A stretch of 64,000 nucleotides of DNA. Source: an uncultured Treponema sp. (GTDB lineage: Bacteria; Spirochaetota; Spirochaetia; Treponematales; Treponemataceae). The stretch covers positions 1-64,000 of the forward strand of contig CAMCRZ010000012.1 of assembly GCA_945877425.1 (NCBI GenBank). Reading direction: 5' to 3'. Each line of letters opens with the position of its first letter. Within the stretch, counting starts at the first letter, position 1. The position numbers and the translations under genes are program-made. This document shows positions 8,117-16,188 of this stretch, one piece after another. Below the pieces are notes generated by a model, which was given only the letters and a program-made list of their open reading frames with translations, ran no database searches and was not told where the DNA came from.

Positions 8117-9292
8117 TTACCTGTTCTTTACCTTTTCTTTTACAAACTGTTCAATGCTGTCAAGGGCAGTTTTTATTTTGTCAATTGCAGTAGCATAACA
8201 AACACGGATATGACCTTCTCCGCCAAGACCGAATACACTTCCCGGAACAACAGCTACATTGTACTTCTGGAAAAGTTCAGTTGCAAATTCTTCGCTTGTA
8301 AGGCCAGTTGAACTTATATCAGGGAACATATAAAAAGCACCTGCCGGCTCTGGAACGTGGAGACCCATGTCGTTAAAGGCTTTTGCCATTAAATTACGCC
8401 TCTGCTGATAACTGATGCGCATTTTTTCCACATCATTCCAGCCGTTACGCAAACCTTCAACTGCAGCATACTGACTGAAAATAGGAGGACAAATTGTATT
8501 GTAGCCGTGAAGCTTTACTATTTGAGCAAGAAGTTCCTTGCAAGCAGCAATGTAGCCTATGCGCCAGCCTGTCATGGCAAAAGATTTACTGAATCCATTT
8601 AAGATAATGGCGTAATCTTTCATACCCGGAAAACTTCCGATTGAAACGTGTTCAGCTTCATCGTAAACAAGTTCGCAGTAAATTTCGTCGCTTATGCACC
8701 ATATTTGATTTTTAACAACAACCTGTGCAATTTTTTCCAGTTCTGATTTTGGAATCATTGTGCCTGTAGGATTATTCGGCGAACAAATCATTATGGCTTT
8801 AGTTTTAGGAGTAATGACTTTTTCCACCTGTTCAGCTGTAGGATAAAAACCGTTTACGCTTGTATCAAGAGGAACTATTTTAGCAGCACAAAGTTTGGCA
8901 AGAGGCGTATAGTTTACGTAACAAGGCTGACATACAATAATTTCGTCTCCAGGATTTAAAATTGCCCTTAAAACAACATCAACGCCTTCAGAAGCGCCAA
9001 CTGTAGGAAGAATTTCATTTGTAGGATTAAAATACATTCCGTACTTTTCCATATACTTTGCAATTTCTTCCCTAAGTTCAATCAATCCCCAGTTTGAAGT
9101 GTAGGAAGTGTGTCCCTGCTCAAGATGATAAAATGCTTCTTCCCTCATGCACCATGGCGTAGGAAAATCAGGCTCACCTACAGAAAGTGAAATAACATCA
9201 TCGTGACCTATAAGCATTTCAAAAAATTTACGTATACCGCTTGGTGGAGTTTCCATCATTGCAGTACTGAATTTATCTTCTCTAGTGTTCAT
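8117..9292 (-). CDS. PLP-dependent aminotransferase, class I/II
   Basis: A 391-residue fold-type I aminotransferase. It shows the substrate loop SVGEPDFPTP near residue 37, the cofactor-binding asparagine in CSPNNPTGT, the aspartate/tyrosine segment CISDEIYCELVY, and the Schiff-base lysine in GFSKSFAMTGWRIGY around residue 235. The family includes aspartate, aromatic and branched-chain transaminases (PatA/AspC-like); specificity cannot be read from sequence. GGAG precedes the ATG. It lies 34 bases after an Lrp/AsnC regulator on the same strand, so the pair probably forms an amino-acid responsive unit. Confidence 0.93.
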   Translation of the reverse strand: MNTREDKFSTAMMETPPSGIRKFFEMLIGHDDVISLSVGEPDFPTPWCMREEAFYHLEQGHTSYTSNWGLIELREEIAKYMEKYGMYFNPTNEILPTVGASEGVDVVLRAILNPGDEIIVCQPCYVNYTPLAKLCAAKIVPLDTSVNGFYPTAEQVEKVITPKTKAIMICSPNNPTGTMIPKSELEKIAQVVVKNQIWCISDEIYCELVYDEAEHVSIGSFPGMKDYAIILNGFSKSFAMTGWRIGYIAACKELLAQIVKLHGYNTICPPIFSQYAAVEGLRNGWNDVEKMRISYQQRRNLMAKAFNDMGLHVPEPAGAFYMFPDISSTGLTSEEFATELFQKYNVAVVPGSVFGLGGEGHIRVCYATAIDKIKTALDSIEQFVKEKVKNR

Positions 9293-9326
9293 TTTTTTCT
9301 CCAGTTATTTTGCATTATTCTAAATA

Positions 9327-9824
9327 CTAAGCAATTACGCCTTCTCTGCGGTCGCTGCTTTGTTCAACATAAACAATGTCATTTTCCTTATACTTTTTAA
9401 GCAGAAAATGTGTCTTAGTTGAACGAACTCCGGCAATAGTGCTTAACTTACGGGCAACAAATCCTGCAACTTCCTGCAAAGTGTCGCCTTCAATTACAAC
9501 TTTCAAATCGTAACCGCCGCTCATTAAATAAAGTGATTTTACCTGAGGAAAACGGTATATTCTGTCTGCAATTCCGTCAAAACCATGCTCACGTTCCGGC
9601 TGAACCTGTATTTCAATTTCAGCAACAACTTTTTCTTTAGAAGTTGTGTCTTTTTCCGGATTTATAATTGCAGCGTATTTCATTATGACACCGTCATTTT
9701 CCAGCTGCTGGATGGTCGCTTCTACTTCGGCTTCAGATTTTTTAGTCATCGCAGAAATATCTTTTACACTAATACGTGCATTGTCTTTCAATAAATTTAA
9801 AATTTCTTCACTCTTTGCATCCAT
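9327..9824 (-). CDS. Lrp/AsnC-family transcriptional regulator
   Basis: 165 residues starting at the ATG at 9824, directly behind a strong GGAGG site; 17 additional in-frame codons upstream lack support. The N-terminal 50 residues form a winged helix-turn-helix (KDISAMTKKSEAEVEATIQQ, then NDGVI), followed by an AsnC-type ligand-binding ferredoxin-like domain (KSLYLMSGGYDLKVVIEG, residues about 90-110) ending in a strand with a lysine/glutamate-rich tail. These proteins bind amino acids and self-assemble. It is immediately upstream of the aminotransferase gene, which is its likely target. Confidence 0.92.
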   Translation of the reverse strand: MDAKSEEILNLLKDNARISVKDISAMTKKSEAEVEATIQQLENDGVIMKYAAIINPEKDTTSKEKVVAEIEIQVQPEREHGFDGIADRIYRFPQVKSLYLMSGGYDLKVVIEGDTLQEVAGFVARKLSTIAGVRSTKTHFLLKKYKENDIVYVEQSSDRREGVIA

Positions 9825-9895
9825 AAAAAACCTCCGGATATAAACAAATCTACTGGAACTGCCTGAAAACTTCACTTAACAGCTCCGTCTCATAT

Positions 9896-9925
9896 AAAAA
9901 AAGCCTGCACTTATTAGCACAGGCT
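9896..9925 (-). terminator. intrinsic terminator of hisB
   Basis: On the minus strand AGCCTG (9925-9920) pairs with CAGGCT across a 12-base loop that can pair further, followed by a run of seven T. It lies 17 bases past the hisB stop codon and separates hisB from lrp. Confidence 0.85.
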
Positions 9926-9941
9926 CCTTTATAAATCAGTT

Positions 9942-10565
9942 TTAATTTTCACCAATTACACCTTTTGTAGAAGGAACTTCGCCATTGCGTCTTTCGTCAA
10001 TTTCAACTGCATTTCTAATAGCCCTGGCGGCCGCCTTAAACAATCCTTCCATTTTGTGATGATCACTTCTTCCGCGAATTGTATCAAGATGAAGGTTGCA
10101 CTTTGCGTTAGAAACAAATCCCTGCCAGAAATCTTCAAAACAGTCAGTCTGAAAACTTGAACTTACGCCCTGAGGACTTACTGAAACTAAAGGCACATTT
10201 GAAAGCTGGGAATTGCAAACTAAAAATCCCCTTCCACCAAAATCTACACTTGCCTGCAAAAGACTTTCGTCCATAGGGTAAATAAAAAATCCGCTGCGGA
10301 AAATCCCTGCACAATTGCCCAATGCTTTGGAAAAAAGAAGCCCTAAAACAATTCCAGTATCTTCTATTAAGTGATGCTGGTCTACGTAAAGATCGCCTTG
10401 AATTTCACCGCTAAGATCAAACATTCCGTGCTTGCAGAAAGACTGGAGCAAATGTTCAAAAAAGCCAACTGGATTTTTAACATCGTATTTGCCCGAACCG
10501 TCAATGTTAAGAGAAAGTTTTATCTGTGTTTCCTTAGTAATTCGTTCTACTGTAGCAGTGCGCAT
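9942..10565 (-). CDS. hisB: imidazoleglycerol-phosphate dehydratase
   Basis: A 207-residue monofunctional HisB (histidine biosynthesis, sixth step; manganese-dependent dehydratase, usually a 24-mer). The metal-binding histidine motifs of the family are present: FFEHLLQSFCKHG near residue 36, DQHHLIEDTG near residue 64 and SDHHKMEGLFKAAARA near residue 165. There is no phosphatase domain. AAGGAAG lies before the ATG. It stands alone, with its own promoter and terminator; no other histidine-pathway gene is in the window. Confidence 0.95.
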   Translation of the reverse strand: MRTATVERITKETQIKLSLNIDGSGKYDVKNPVGFFEHLLQSFCKHGMFDLSGEIQGDLYVDQHHLIEDTGIVLGLLFSKALGNCAGIFRSGFFIYPMDESLLQASVDFGGRGFLVCNSQLSNVPLVSVSPQGVSSSFQTDCFEDFWQGFVSNAKCNLHLDTIRGRSDHHKMEGLFKAAARAIRNAVEIDERRNGEVPSTKGVIGEN

Positions 10566-10608
10566 TTTTCTTCCTTAACTAGAATGTGCTTGTCATTCAA
10601 TTGAGCCT

Positions 10609-10637
10609 ATAATAATAGAAGATTAAGTTATTTTCAA
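10609..10637 (-). promoter_or_regulatory. hisB promoter
   Basis: TTGAAA (10637-10632), a 17-base spacer and TATTAT (10614-10609). The leader of about 40 bases contains a small inverted repeat (GAATG...CATTC) and the ribosome site. Confidence 0.65.
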
Positions 10638-10689
10638 TCACCAATCACTTTTTAGTACAGCTTTTCTTAGCAAGTACTGTCTAAACTAA

Positions 10690-10726
10690 AAATGCTGAGC
10701 CAAAGATTTACTTTAACCCAGCATTT
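10690..10726 (-). terminator. terminator of the glucanase gene
   Basis: An 8-bp stem AAATGCTG/CAGCATTT with an additional inner AAAG/CTTT pairing, followed on the minus strand by a short T run. It starts about 35 bases after the stop codon at 10762. Confidence 0.7.
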
Positions 10727-10761
10727 AATAAGTTTAAGAACAGTAATTTTTTATGTTAAGA

Positions 10762-13029
10762 TTAGAATCCAAGACGAACTACTACACCTCTAACATCACC
10801 AGTGTATGTTGTTGCACTCTGATCGTTAACGTCATCATAGCAGAAACCGTATGCAAGTCCGCCACGTTCACTGTGATCATGCCAGAACTTAGCAAAGTAG
10901 TTACAAGGACCAGCTTTATAGTAAGAAGAAGCATCATTCCAGTAAACATCTGGAGTTAAGTGTGCAACGTGTCTGTTAAGTGCTGCACAAATCCATGCTT
11001 CAAGAGCAAGTTCCATTGGGTTTCCGCTGGCAAGTACGCCGTAGCCTTCAAGAACTTCACTTGTCTTTGGTTTTCCGTAGATTGTGTAAGTTGTTCCTGC
11101 ACTGGCAATTGTTCCGTAAGCTTCAATACACTTAAAGTAAAGGTTTGTTCCGTCACCTGTAAGGATGAATTTTCCCTGTGGATGAGTTACAGTCTGTGAT
11201 TTTGAAGCAATTGTGTTCCATGTTTCTGTTACGTATGCATCAAAGTATGAACCGTAAGCGCCGCCTGTTCTTTCGTCAAATCCTGCTTTACAAGGAGCTA
11301 CAATTCTGTATTCGCCTACAAGAGTGTCAAATTCATCAGGCATTTCGTCAATGAAAGCTTTCCAGATTGATTCTCTTGTTGCTGAAATTCCTGTCTGCTG
11401 AACTGTTCCGTCATTGTTGTAAACATTCATTAAAACCGGGAAGCCAAGCTGATCTACCTGAGTTGTGTTTACCCAGAATCCGTTAGGTGCTACTGTAAAT
11501 TCAAGCCAGTCAAAGTATGTGTTGTAGTTTGGATCGCTAGGATTGCTTAAAGAAGGAAGTACAACGCCGCCGTTTAATCCTTTCATTGAAAGTGGTTTGC
11601 CGTAAGAATAGTAAATGCGTCCTGAACTTGCAAGCGGCATCTGGAAACCTTCAGCTTTTACTTGAGCAAGTGTGTACTGCCATGCTGCTGATTCAGAATC
11701 GCCGATAGGAATAAGTGTTCCGTTTGGCTGAGCATAGCACCATACGTTGCTTGTGTTCATACAGATTATGTAGATGTAGATTTCATCGTCAGTAAATGCA
11801 CCGTTTGTACAGTTCTGGAACTGATATGTAAGTTTCATTCCGTCTTTTCTTGCAACAAGAACATCGTTTGTGTCAGTTGTAATTCCAGTTACTAAAGATG
11901 AAGGTGGTGTTACAGTTGAGCCTGAGCCAGAAGAACCTGAACCTGATCCTGTTCCTGATGAACCTGATGATGTACAAGTAGTTACAGTTACGTCTACGCA
12001 GGAAATTTCTGAACGTTTTCCGTTTACAACTGCTGCAACTCCTGCTGAATATGTTCCGTTTGCCGGAGCGTCAAAACTTGTGCGGTTAAATACTGTTGTT
12101 TCAAATACTTTTTCGCCGTTAAGGTAGAAGTACCATGCTTCAGGCATTTCAGAAGGTCTTCCCCATGCAAGTCCGATCTTTCCGCTTTCTGCAGTGTCAG
12201 CTACAACTCCAAAAGGTGCTGGAATGGAAAGGTTAACTTCTGTAGTATCAACTGTTCCTGAACTTGAACCAGAAGAGCCTGAACCTGATTCTGTTCCTGA
12301 TGAACTTGAGCCTGAAGAACCGCTTACTGTTACGTAAGCAGATATTGATGAAATTTCAGAGCGGCTGTTTCCGTTTACGGCTGCAACTCCAATTTCGTGT
12401 GTTCCTGTTGATGAAACTTCAACTGCAAATCTTGTGCATACAGTTGTTGTGTCAACGTAATTTCCGTCAAGATAAATTGCCCAGCTTTCAGGACGAGACT
12501 GTGGCATTCCCCAAACTACGGCAATTGAGTTTTCTGTAGTTGTATCGCATACAAGACCGAATGGTGCTGCAATAGAGCTTGTTTCTGCATAAGGATCTGC
12601 ACTTGATGAAGCTGCTGTTCCTGTAACTGTTACGGTAATTCCTTCTGCTTCAGAGCGGTTTCCGTTTACGTATGCTGCAACGGCAACTGTGTGTTCTCCT
12701 GCTGCACATTCAACTTCAATCTGTTTAAGAATAGTTGTTTCGCTTACTTTTTTTCCGTCAACGTAAATGTACCATCCGTCAACTGGTGAAGAAGGACAAC
12801 CCCATGCAAGGCGGATAAGGTTATCTGTTGAAGTGTCTGCAACTAAACCGAAAGGCGCTGCAATTGAATTATTTATTGACACGGAGTCACTGACGCTTAC
12901 AACGTTTCTTGCAACTGCCGGTTCTGCATAATCAAAACTTTTGATTTCATTGGAACAGCCGGACAATGCAAATGCAAGACCAGCGATTACTGCACTTACT
13001 TTTGTAAATGATTTAATACTTTTTTTCAT
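10762..13029 (-). CDS. lipoprotein with three FN3-like modules and a GH64 beta-1,3-glucanase domain
   Basis: A 755-residue surface or periplasmic lipoprotein: signal with lipobox LSGC (Cys25), three related modules (about residues 55-140, 152-235 and 270-355, each starting IxAPFG and containing a W-G-x-P segment) and Ser/Gly-rich linkers. The C-terminal region from about 380 looks like glycoside hydrolase family 64 (laminaripentaose-producing beta-1,3-glucanase). Supporting segments are WLEFTVAPNGFWVNTTQVD, which places Glu510 and Asp526 16 residues apart as in the family's catalytic pair, CAALNRHV, and NYFAKFWHDHS followed by YGFCYDDV. It would cut beta-1,3-glucan such as callose, curdlan or fungal wall glucan. 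GGAG precedes the ATG. The family assignment is by memory; the linker and module layout is seen directly. Confidence 0.87.
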   Translation of the reverse strand: MKKSIKSFTKVSAVIAGLAFALSGCSNEIKSFDYAEPAVARNVVSVSDSVSINNSIAAPFGLVADTSTDNLIRLAWGCPSSPVDGWYIYVDGKKVSETTILKQIEVECAAGEHTVAVAAYVNGNRSEAEGITVTVTGTAASSSADPYAETSSIAAPFGLVCDTTTENSIAVVWGMPQSRPESWAIYLDGNYVDTTTVCTRFAVEVSSTGTHEIGVAAVNGNSRSEISSISAYVTVSGSSGSSSSGTESGSGSSGSSSGTVDTTEVNLSIPAPFGVVADTAESGKIGLAWGRPSEMPEAWYFYLNGEKVFETTVFNRTSFDAPANGTYSAGVAAVVNGKRSEISCVDVTVTTCTSSGSSGTGSGSGSSGSGSTVTPPSSLVTGITTDTNDVLVARKDGMKLTYQFQNCTNGAFTDDEIYIYIICMNTSNVWCYAQPNGTLIPIGDSESAAWQYTLAQVKAEGFQMPLASSGRIYYSYGKPLSMKGLNGGVVLPSLSNPSDPNYNTYFDWLEFTVAPNGFWVNTTQVDQLGFPVLMNVYNNDGTVQQTGISATRESIWKAFIDEMPDEFDTLVGEYRIVAPCKAGFDERTGGAYGSYFDAYVTETWNTIASKSQTVTHPQGKFILTGDGTNLYFKCIEAYGTIASAGTTYTIYGKPKTSEVLEGYGVLASGNPMELALEAWICAALNRHVAHLTPDVYWNDASSYYKAGPCNYFAKFWHDHSERGGLAYGFCYDDVNDQSATTYTGDVRGVVVRLGF

Positions 13030-13134
13030 TTTTTACTCCTGTGAAAAAATTACGGTTTGTTTTCTTGATATAATTTTCCACAGAATACTTCAGAAAAAAA
13101 GTGTCAAAATTTTCAGAATAGTTTCTATTTTTCG

Positions 13135-13170
13135 AAAACCGAAATTTTAAGACCTACTTTTTTCGGTTTT
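13135..13170 (-). terminator. inverted repeat, possible terminator
   Basis: AAAACCGAAA and TTTCGGTTTT flank a 16-base loop downstream of the kinase-like gene. The T-rich arm could support termination in either direction, but no long T run follows on the minus strand. Confidence 0.4.
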
Positions 13171-13198
13171 TTGTCAAAAAAAATTCGGTTATTGCGTT

Positions 13199-14023
13199 TT
13201 ATCTTCGGAATGGAATGGAATCCTGCACTACAGTTACGTCAGATTCAAATTTATATTCAGGAAGTTCCAATGCTGCCATTGTAAGTGCCCTGTCAACTAT
13301 AGCCGAAGAATCAGCTATTCCATGAAGAGTTATTGTTCTTCCGCCAAGTGTTGCCTTTAAATTTGTTATGTTAATGTCGTAAACTGAAAGCAAAACATTT
13401 ACAATTCTCTGGCAGATAAGGAGCTTGTCTAATTCAATGTTGCCTTCTTCTTCCTTGTCTGACGTTATTGTTTTTCCAACAAGGCTTAAAACTGCATCTG
13501 CTATAGCGTCTTTTGAAAATTTTTCTGTGCTTACTGTAAAATCGTAACATGAACTGTCACTTACTTTTGTTTTAAAATATGTTTTGTAAAAGTTGGCCTG
13601 CTTTCTGTCTTCCTTGAACACGTTTCGTTTTGCTATGATGTTTTCGCACTTTTCGTTCAGCTGAAGGCGTTCTGCCCTGTGTTCAAAAGGAGATGTAAAT
13701 CTTATGGAAACTACGTTGCTTATTTCCCTTAAAAGTGATGTTGCACCTCTTCCTACTATGATGCAGTTGTTTTCTGAAGCACATTCAAAAAGCACTAACT
13801 TAAGGTTTTCAAGGTATTCATCTTTTCCGCGTGAAAATTTCAGGAAAACGTTCAGGCTTTTGTCGTTAAACTTTGAAAAATTTTTTACAGAAAATCCGTT
13901 TTTTACAATGAGACGTTCTATATCTTTTCTTGTGTAAACTTTATATCCCGATTTTTCTGCCAGAAGTGTACAAATTTCATCACCTGAAGAATAATACTGT
14001 CTTGAAACCGCAATTACTGCCAT
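13199..14023 (-). CDS. cytidylate kinase-like protein with C-terminal BON-like domain
   Basis: A 274-residue protein. The N-terminal 190 residues resemble the cytidylate-kinase-like family (start VIAVSRQYYSSGDEI, then IIVGRGATSLLRE near residue 90, R-x-x-R segments in the lid region, and a C-terminal YDFTVSTEKFS). The P-loop position lacks the usual G-x-x-G-K-S/T, so activity is uncertain. The last 60 residues (LGGRTITLHGIADSSAIVDRA) look like a BON phospholipid/ligand-binding module. A strong GGAGG precedes the ATG and a good promoter lies at 14071-14099. The substrate is unknown. Confidence 0.75.
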   Translation of the reverse strand: MAVIAVSRQYYSSGDEICTLLAEKSGYKVYTRKDIERLIVKNGFSVKNFSKFNDKSLNVFLKFSRGKDEYLENLKLVLFECASENNCIIVGRGATSLLREISNVVSIRFTSPFEHRAERLQLNEKCENIIAKRNVFKEDRKQANFYKTYFKTKVSDSSCYDFTVSTEKFSKDAIADAVLSLVGKTITSDKEEEGNIELDKLLICQRIVNVLLSVYDINITNLKATLGGRTITLHGIADSSAIVDRALTMAALELPEYKFESDVTVVQDSIPFRR

Positions 14024-14070
14024 AGATGCACCTCCATTTTTTTACATATTAAAAATTAAACACAAATTTA

Positions 14071-14099
14071 ATGATAAAAGTTCTCCTTTCATTAGTCAA
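14071..14099 (-). promoter_or_regulatory. promoter of the kinase-like gene
   Basis: TTGACT (14099-14094), a 17-base spacer and TATCAT (14076-14071), each five of six to consensus. Confidence 0.7.
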
Positions 14100-14126
14100 A
14101 TTAAATTCTGTAATAATTTTGATGGA

Positions 14127-14175
14127 TGACGCCTGTTTGTAATGCGTGGTGGAAGAAGCATACACTTCCTGGCAA
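14127..14175. repeat. dispersed intergenic element, copy with two recognisable blocks
   Basis: On the minus strand CTTGCCA, ten bases and GCTTCTTCCAC; the same two words with the same ten-base spacing occur at 20472-20499 on the plus strand (22 of 28 bases match by eye). The adjoining block TGACGCCTGTTTGTAATG (plus strand) resembles the minus strand of 6701-6730. Non-coding, 3' of the LysR gene. Confidence 0.4.
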
Positions 14176-14199
14176 GTACAGCTGCACGAACCAACAAAT

Positions 14200-15108
14200 C
14201 TAAACAAAATCGCCCCAGTTTGTTGTATGGAGAATTTCAGTTACATACTTTCTTATTTTAACGCTGGAAGGTGAACCGCTGAAATTTACTTTCTGAATAA
14301 AACCAATATCGTAATAGCCTAAAACATTGCCTGCATTGTGGCTTACAAAACCTTCTTTGTACGGACCGTAATCAAGAACAATTTTCGGAACAAGTGCAAT
14401 TCCCAAATCCAGAGCAGCAAGAGCCATAACTGCTTCATTACCTTCAGCTTCTGCAGCAACAACAGGCTTTACATTTCTGCTTTTTACCCATGAATCAAAA
14501 CGTTCTCTGGCAAGCCCGGCTTTTGGAAGAATAAGCGGAACAGAAGAAACAATATCCTGAGGGCTTCCCGTTACTTCGGTAAACTTTCCGTTTTTTTCAG
14601 CAGCAAACACAAGAGGACTTTTTGAAACAGACACAGAATCAAAAAAATGAGCATATTCTTCAGTTATGGCAGCAACGGCAAGATGAACCCTTCCTTCTTT
14701 TACAGCAGAAATTGCCAGAGCAGGATCACCGGTTTCTATAGAAAGCTTAACTTTAGGAAGTTTTGCAGACAAAAGCTTTATAAAAGGCGGCATAATGGAA
14801 TAACAGGCAGTAACGCTTGCAAACACTTTAAGCTGCCCCGTAATTTCATCAGATTTATTTGAATAATCCTGAATAAGTTCATTCTTTTTATCAATGCAGT
14901 TTCGTGCAAATTCAAAAAATTTCCTGCCGTCATCAGTTAAAACAACTTCCCTGTTGTTGCGCTCAAAAAGCAAAGTATTGCACTCTTCTTCAAGACGGCT
15001 TATTGTCCGGCTTAAAGCACTGGCACTTAAATTTACGTCCATTGCAGCCTTGGCAAAGTGAAGCTTTTCCGCCAGATGAACAAAGGCATTCAGTTCAAAA
15101 AAATCCAT
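14200..15108 (-). CDS. LysR-family regulator, IlvY-like
   Basis: 302 residues from the ATG at 15108, which has AGGA eight bases upstream; a TTG five codons further out is less likely. The N-terminal winged helix-turn-helix spans about residues 1-60 (LHFAKAAMDVNLSASALSRT, LEEECNTLLFER). The C-terminal effector domain resembles E. coli IlvY: FASVTACYSIMPPFIKLL, ETGDPALAISAVKEGRVHLAVA and GNEAVMALAALDLGIALVPK correspond closely in order and spacing. IlvY activates acetohydroxyacid isomeroreductase, but no ilvC is present here. The divergent neighbour at 15216 is the natural candidate target. Confidence 0.88.
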   Translation of the reverse strand: MDFFELNAFVHLAEKLHFAKAAMDVNLSASALSRTISRLEEECNTLLFERNNREVVLTDDGRKFFEFARNCIDKKNELIQDYSNKSDEITGQLKVFASVTACYSIMPPFIKLLSAKLPKVKLSIETGDPALAISAVKEGRVHLAVAAITEEYAHFFDSVSVSKSPLVFAAEKNGKFTEVTGSPQDIVSSVPLILPKAGLARERFDSWVKSRNVKPVVAAEAEGNEAVMALAALDLGIALVPKIVLDYGPYKEGFVSHNAGNVLGYYDIGFIQKVNFSGSPSSVKIRKYVTEILHTTNWGDFV

Positions 15109-15168
15109 AAACAAATCCTGCAATCAATCTTATAGCAAAAAGGTCTTTTTTAATAGTTAAAACTGATA

Positions 15169-15174
15169 TATAAT
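15169..15174 (+). promoter_or_regulatory. -10 element of the YD-repeat-like gene
   Basis: A perfect TATAAT 41 bases before the ATG at 15216; the -35 region is only a T run, which suggests activator dependence, possibly by the divergent LysR protein. Confidence 0.45.
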
Positions 15175-15215
15175 ATTTAACGTAAAATGTAATTTCTGAA
15201 TTGGAGGCCTTATAA

Positions 15216-16052
15216 ATGAAAAAAATTATTTTAATAGCATCGTTATGTGCATTTGCAGCAGTTGGAATTTTTGCAAATGATTCTTTTACACCAGCAGGTT
15301 CAGTTTCGTCATATACCAAGACAACTTACAACGTAACTTCTAAATTCGGTGAATACTTTCGTTCAGTTGCAGTAAAAGACGTTCACGTTTTTAATTCCAG
15401 CGGACTTGAAACAGAAGTTGCATATTATTACGGCAAAGACGAACTTGGCGACAAAGTAACTTTTACTTATGACGTAAGCCGCAACCTTACAGGCGCAACT
15501 TATACAGACGCAGCTGGTGCAGTAGTAACAAAAGTTACTAGAGAATATCAGTCAGACGGAATGATAAAATCAGAATCTGAATTTAATGCAGCCGGAGTTT
15601 TAACAGGAAAAACCATTTACAAATACGAGCCTTCAAAATCAACAGAAAGCTACTACGACGAAAAAGGCGCGCTTCTTTCAAGAAACATTACAACTTATAC
15701 TGCAGACGGAAAAGTTTCACAAATCGATTCATACTTTGCAGACGGAACTCTTTCAAACAAAAAAACATTTACTTACGGAGAAAACGGCAAGCTTTCTCAA
15801 ATTGAAACAAGTGACGAAGCAAATAAAGTTACGGCAAAAGAAGTTTACCGCTACGACGGAAACGGCAGCATTTCAGAAGTTCAGACTTACAATTCAATAA
15901 ATGCACTTGTTCAGCGTAACATTTACAAAACTGATGCAAAAGGAAATCCTGTAAAAATCAGTGTGTATGAAGTTTCTGAAAAATTCGGTTCTACTGTAAA
16001 TGAACTTCTTTCTATAACTGAATACGTTTACAAATACGATTCTGGAAAATAA
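15216..16052 (+). CDS. exported protein with YD-repeat-like beta repeats
   Basis: A 278-residue secreted or periplasmic protein: signal peptide ending near IFAND (cleavage about residue 20), then some eight to ten repeats of roughly 20 residues with a recurring pattern of tyrosine, Asp/Asn-Gly and hydrophobic strand (for example TYTADGKVSQIDSYFADG, TYGENGKLSQIETSD). This pattern resembles RHS/YD repeats and antitoxin-like YD-repeat wedges. No enzymatic motif. GGAGG precedes the ATG. It is divergent from the LysR gene with a 107-base shared region and ends in a strong terminator, so it is transcribed alone. Its function is unknown; binding of a ligand or cell-surface partner is a guess. Confidence 0.75.
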   Translation: MKKIILIASLCAFAAVGIFANDSFTPAGSVSSYTKTTYNVTSKFGEYFRSVAVKDVHVFNSSGLETEVAYYYGKDELGDKVTFTYDVSRNLTGATYTDAAGAVVTKVTREYQSDGMIKSESEFNAAGVLTGKTIYKYEPSKSTESYYDEKGALLSRNITTYTADGKVSQIDSYFADGTLSNKKTFTYGENGKLSQIETSDEANKVTAKEVYRYDGNGSISEVQTYNSINALVQRNIYKTDAKGNPVKISVYEVSEKFGSTVNELLSITEYVYKYDSGK

Positions 16053-16062
16053 TTTTTAACTT

Positions 16063-16098
16063 AACTGCTGTAAGCTCTTGTTTGCAGCAGTTTTTTTT
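16063..16098 (+). terminator. intrinsic terminator after the YD-repeat-like gene
   Basis: Stem AACTGCTG/CAGCAGTT with a 14-base loop, running directly into eight T (16091-16098). Confidence 0.9.
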
Positions 16099-16188
16099 GC
16101 AAATACGTTACTTTTTTAATCTACTAAAGAATATCAAGAAATCCGCCGATAATAGAGAAAATGGAATTTTATTCCAGTGAGGTATTCA

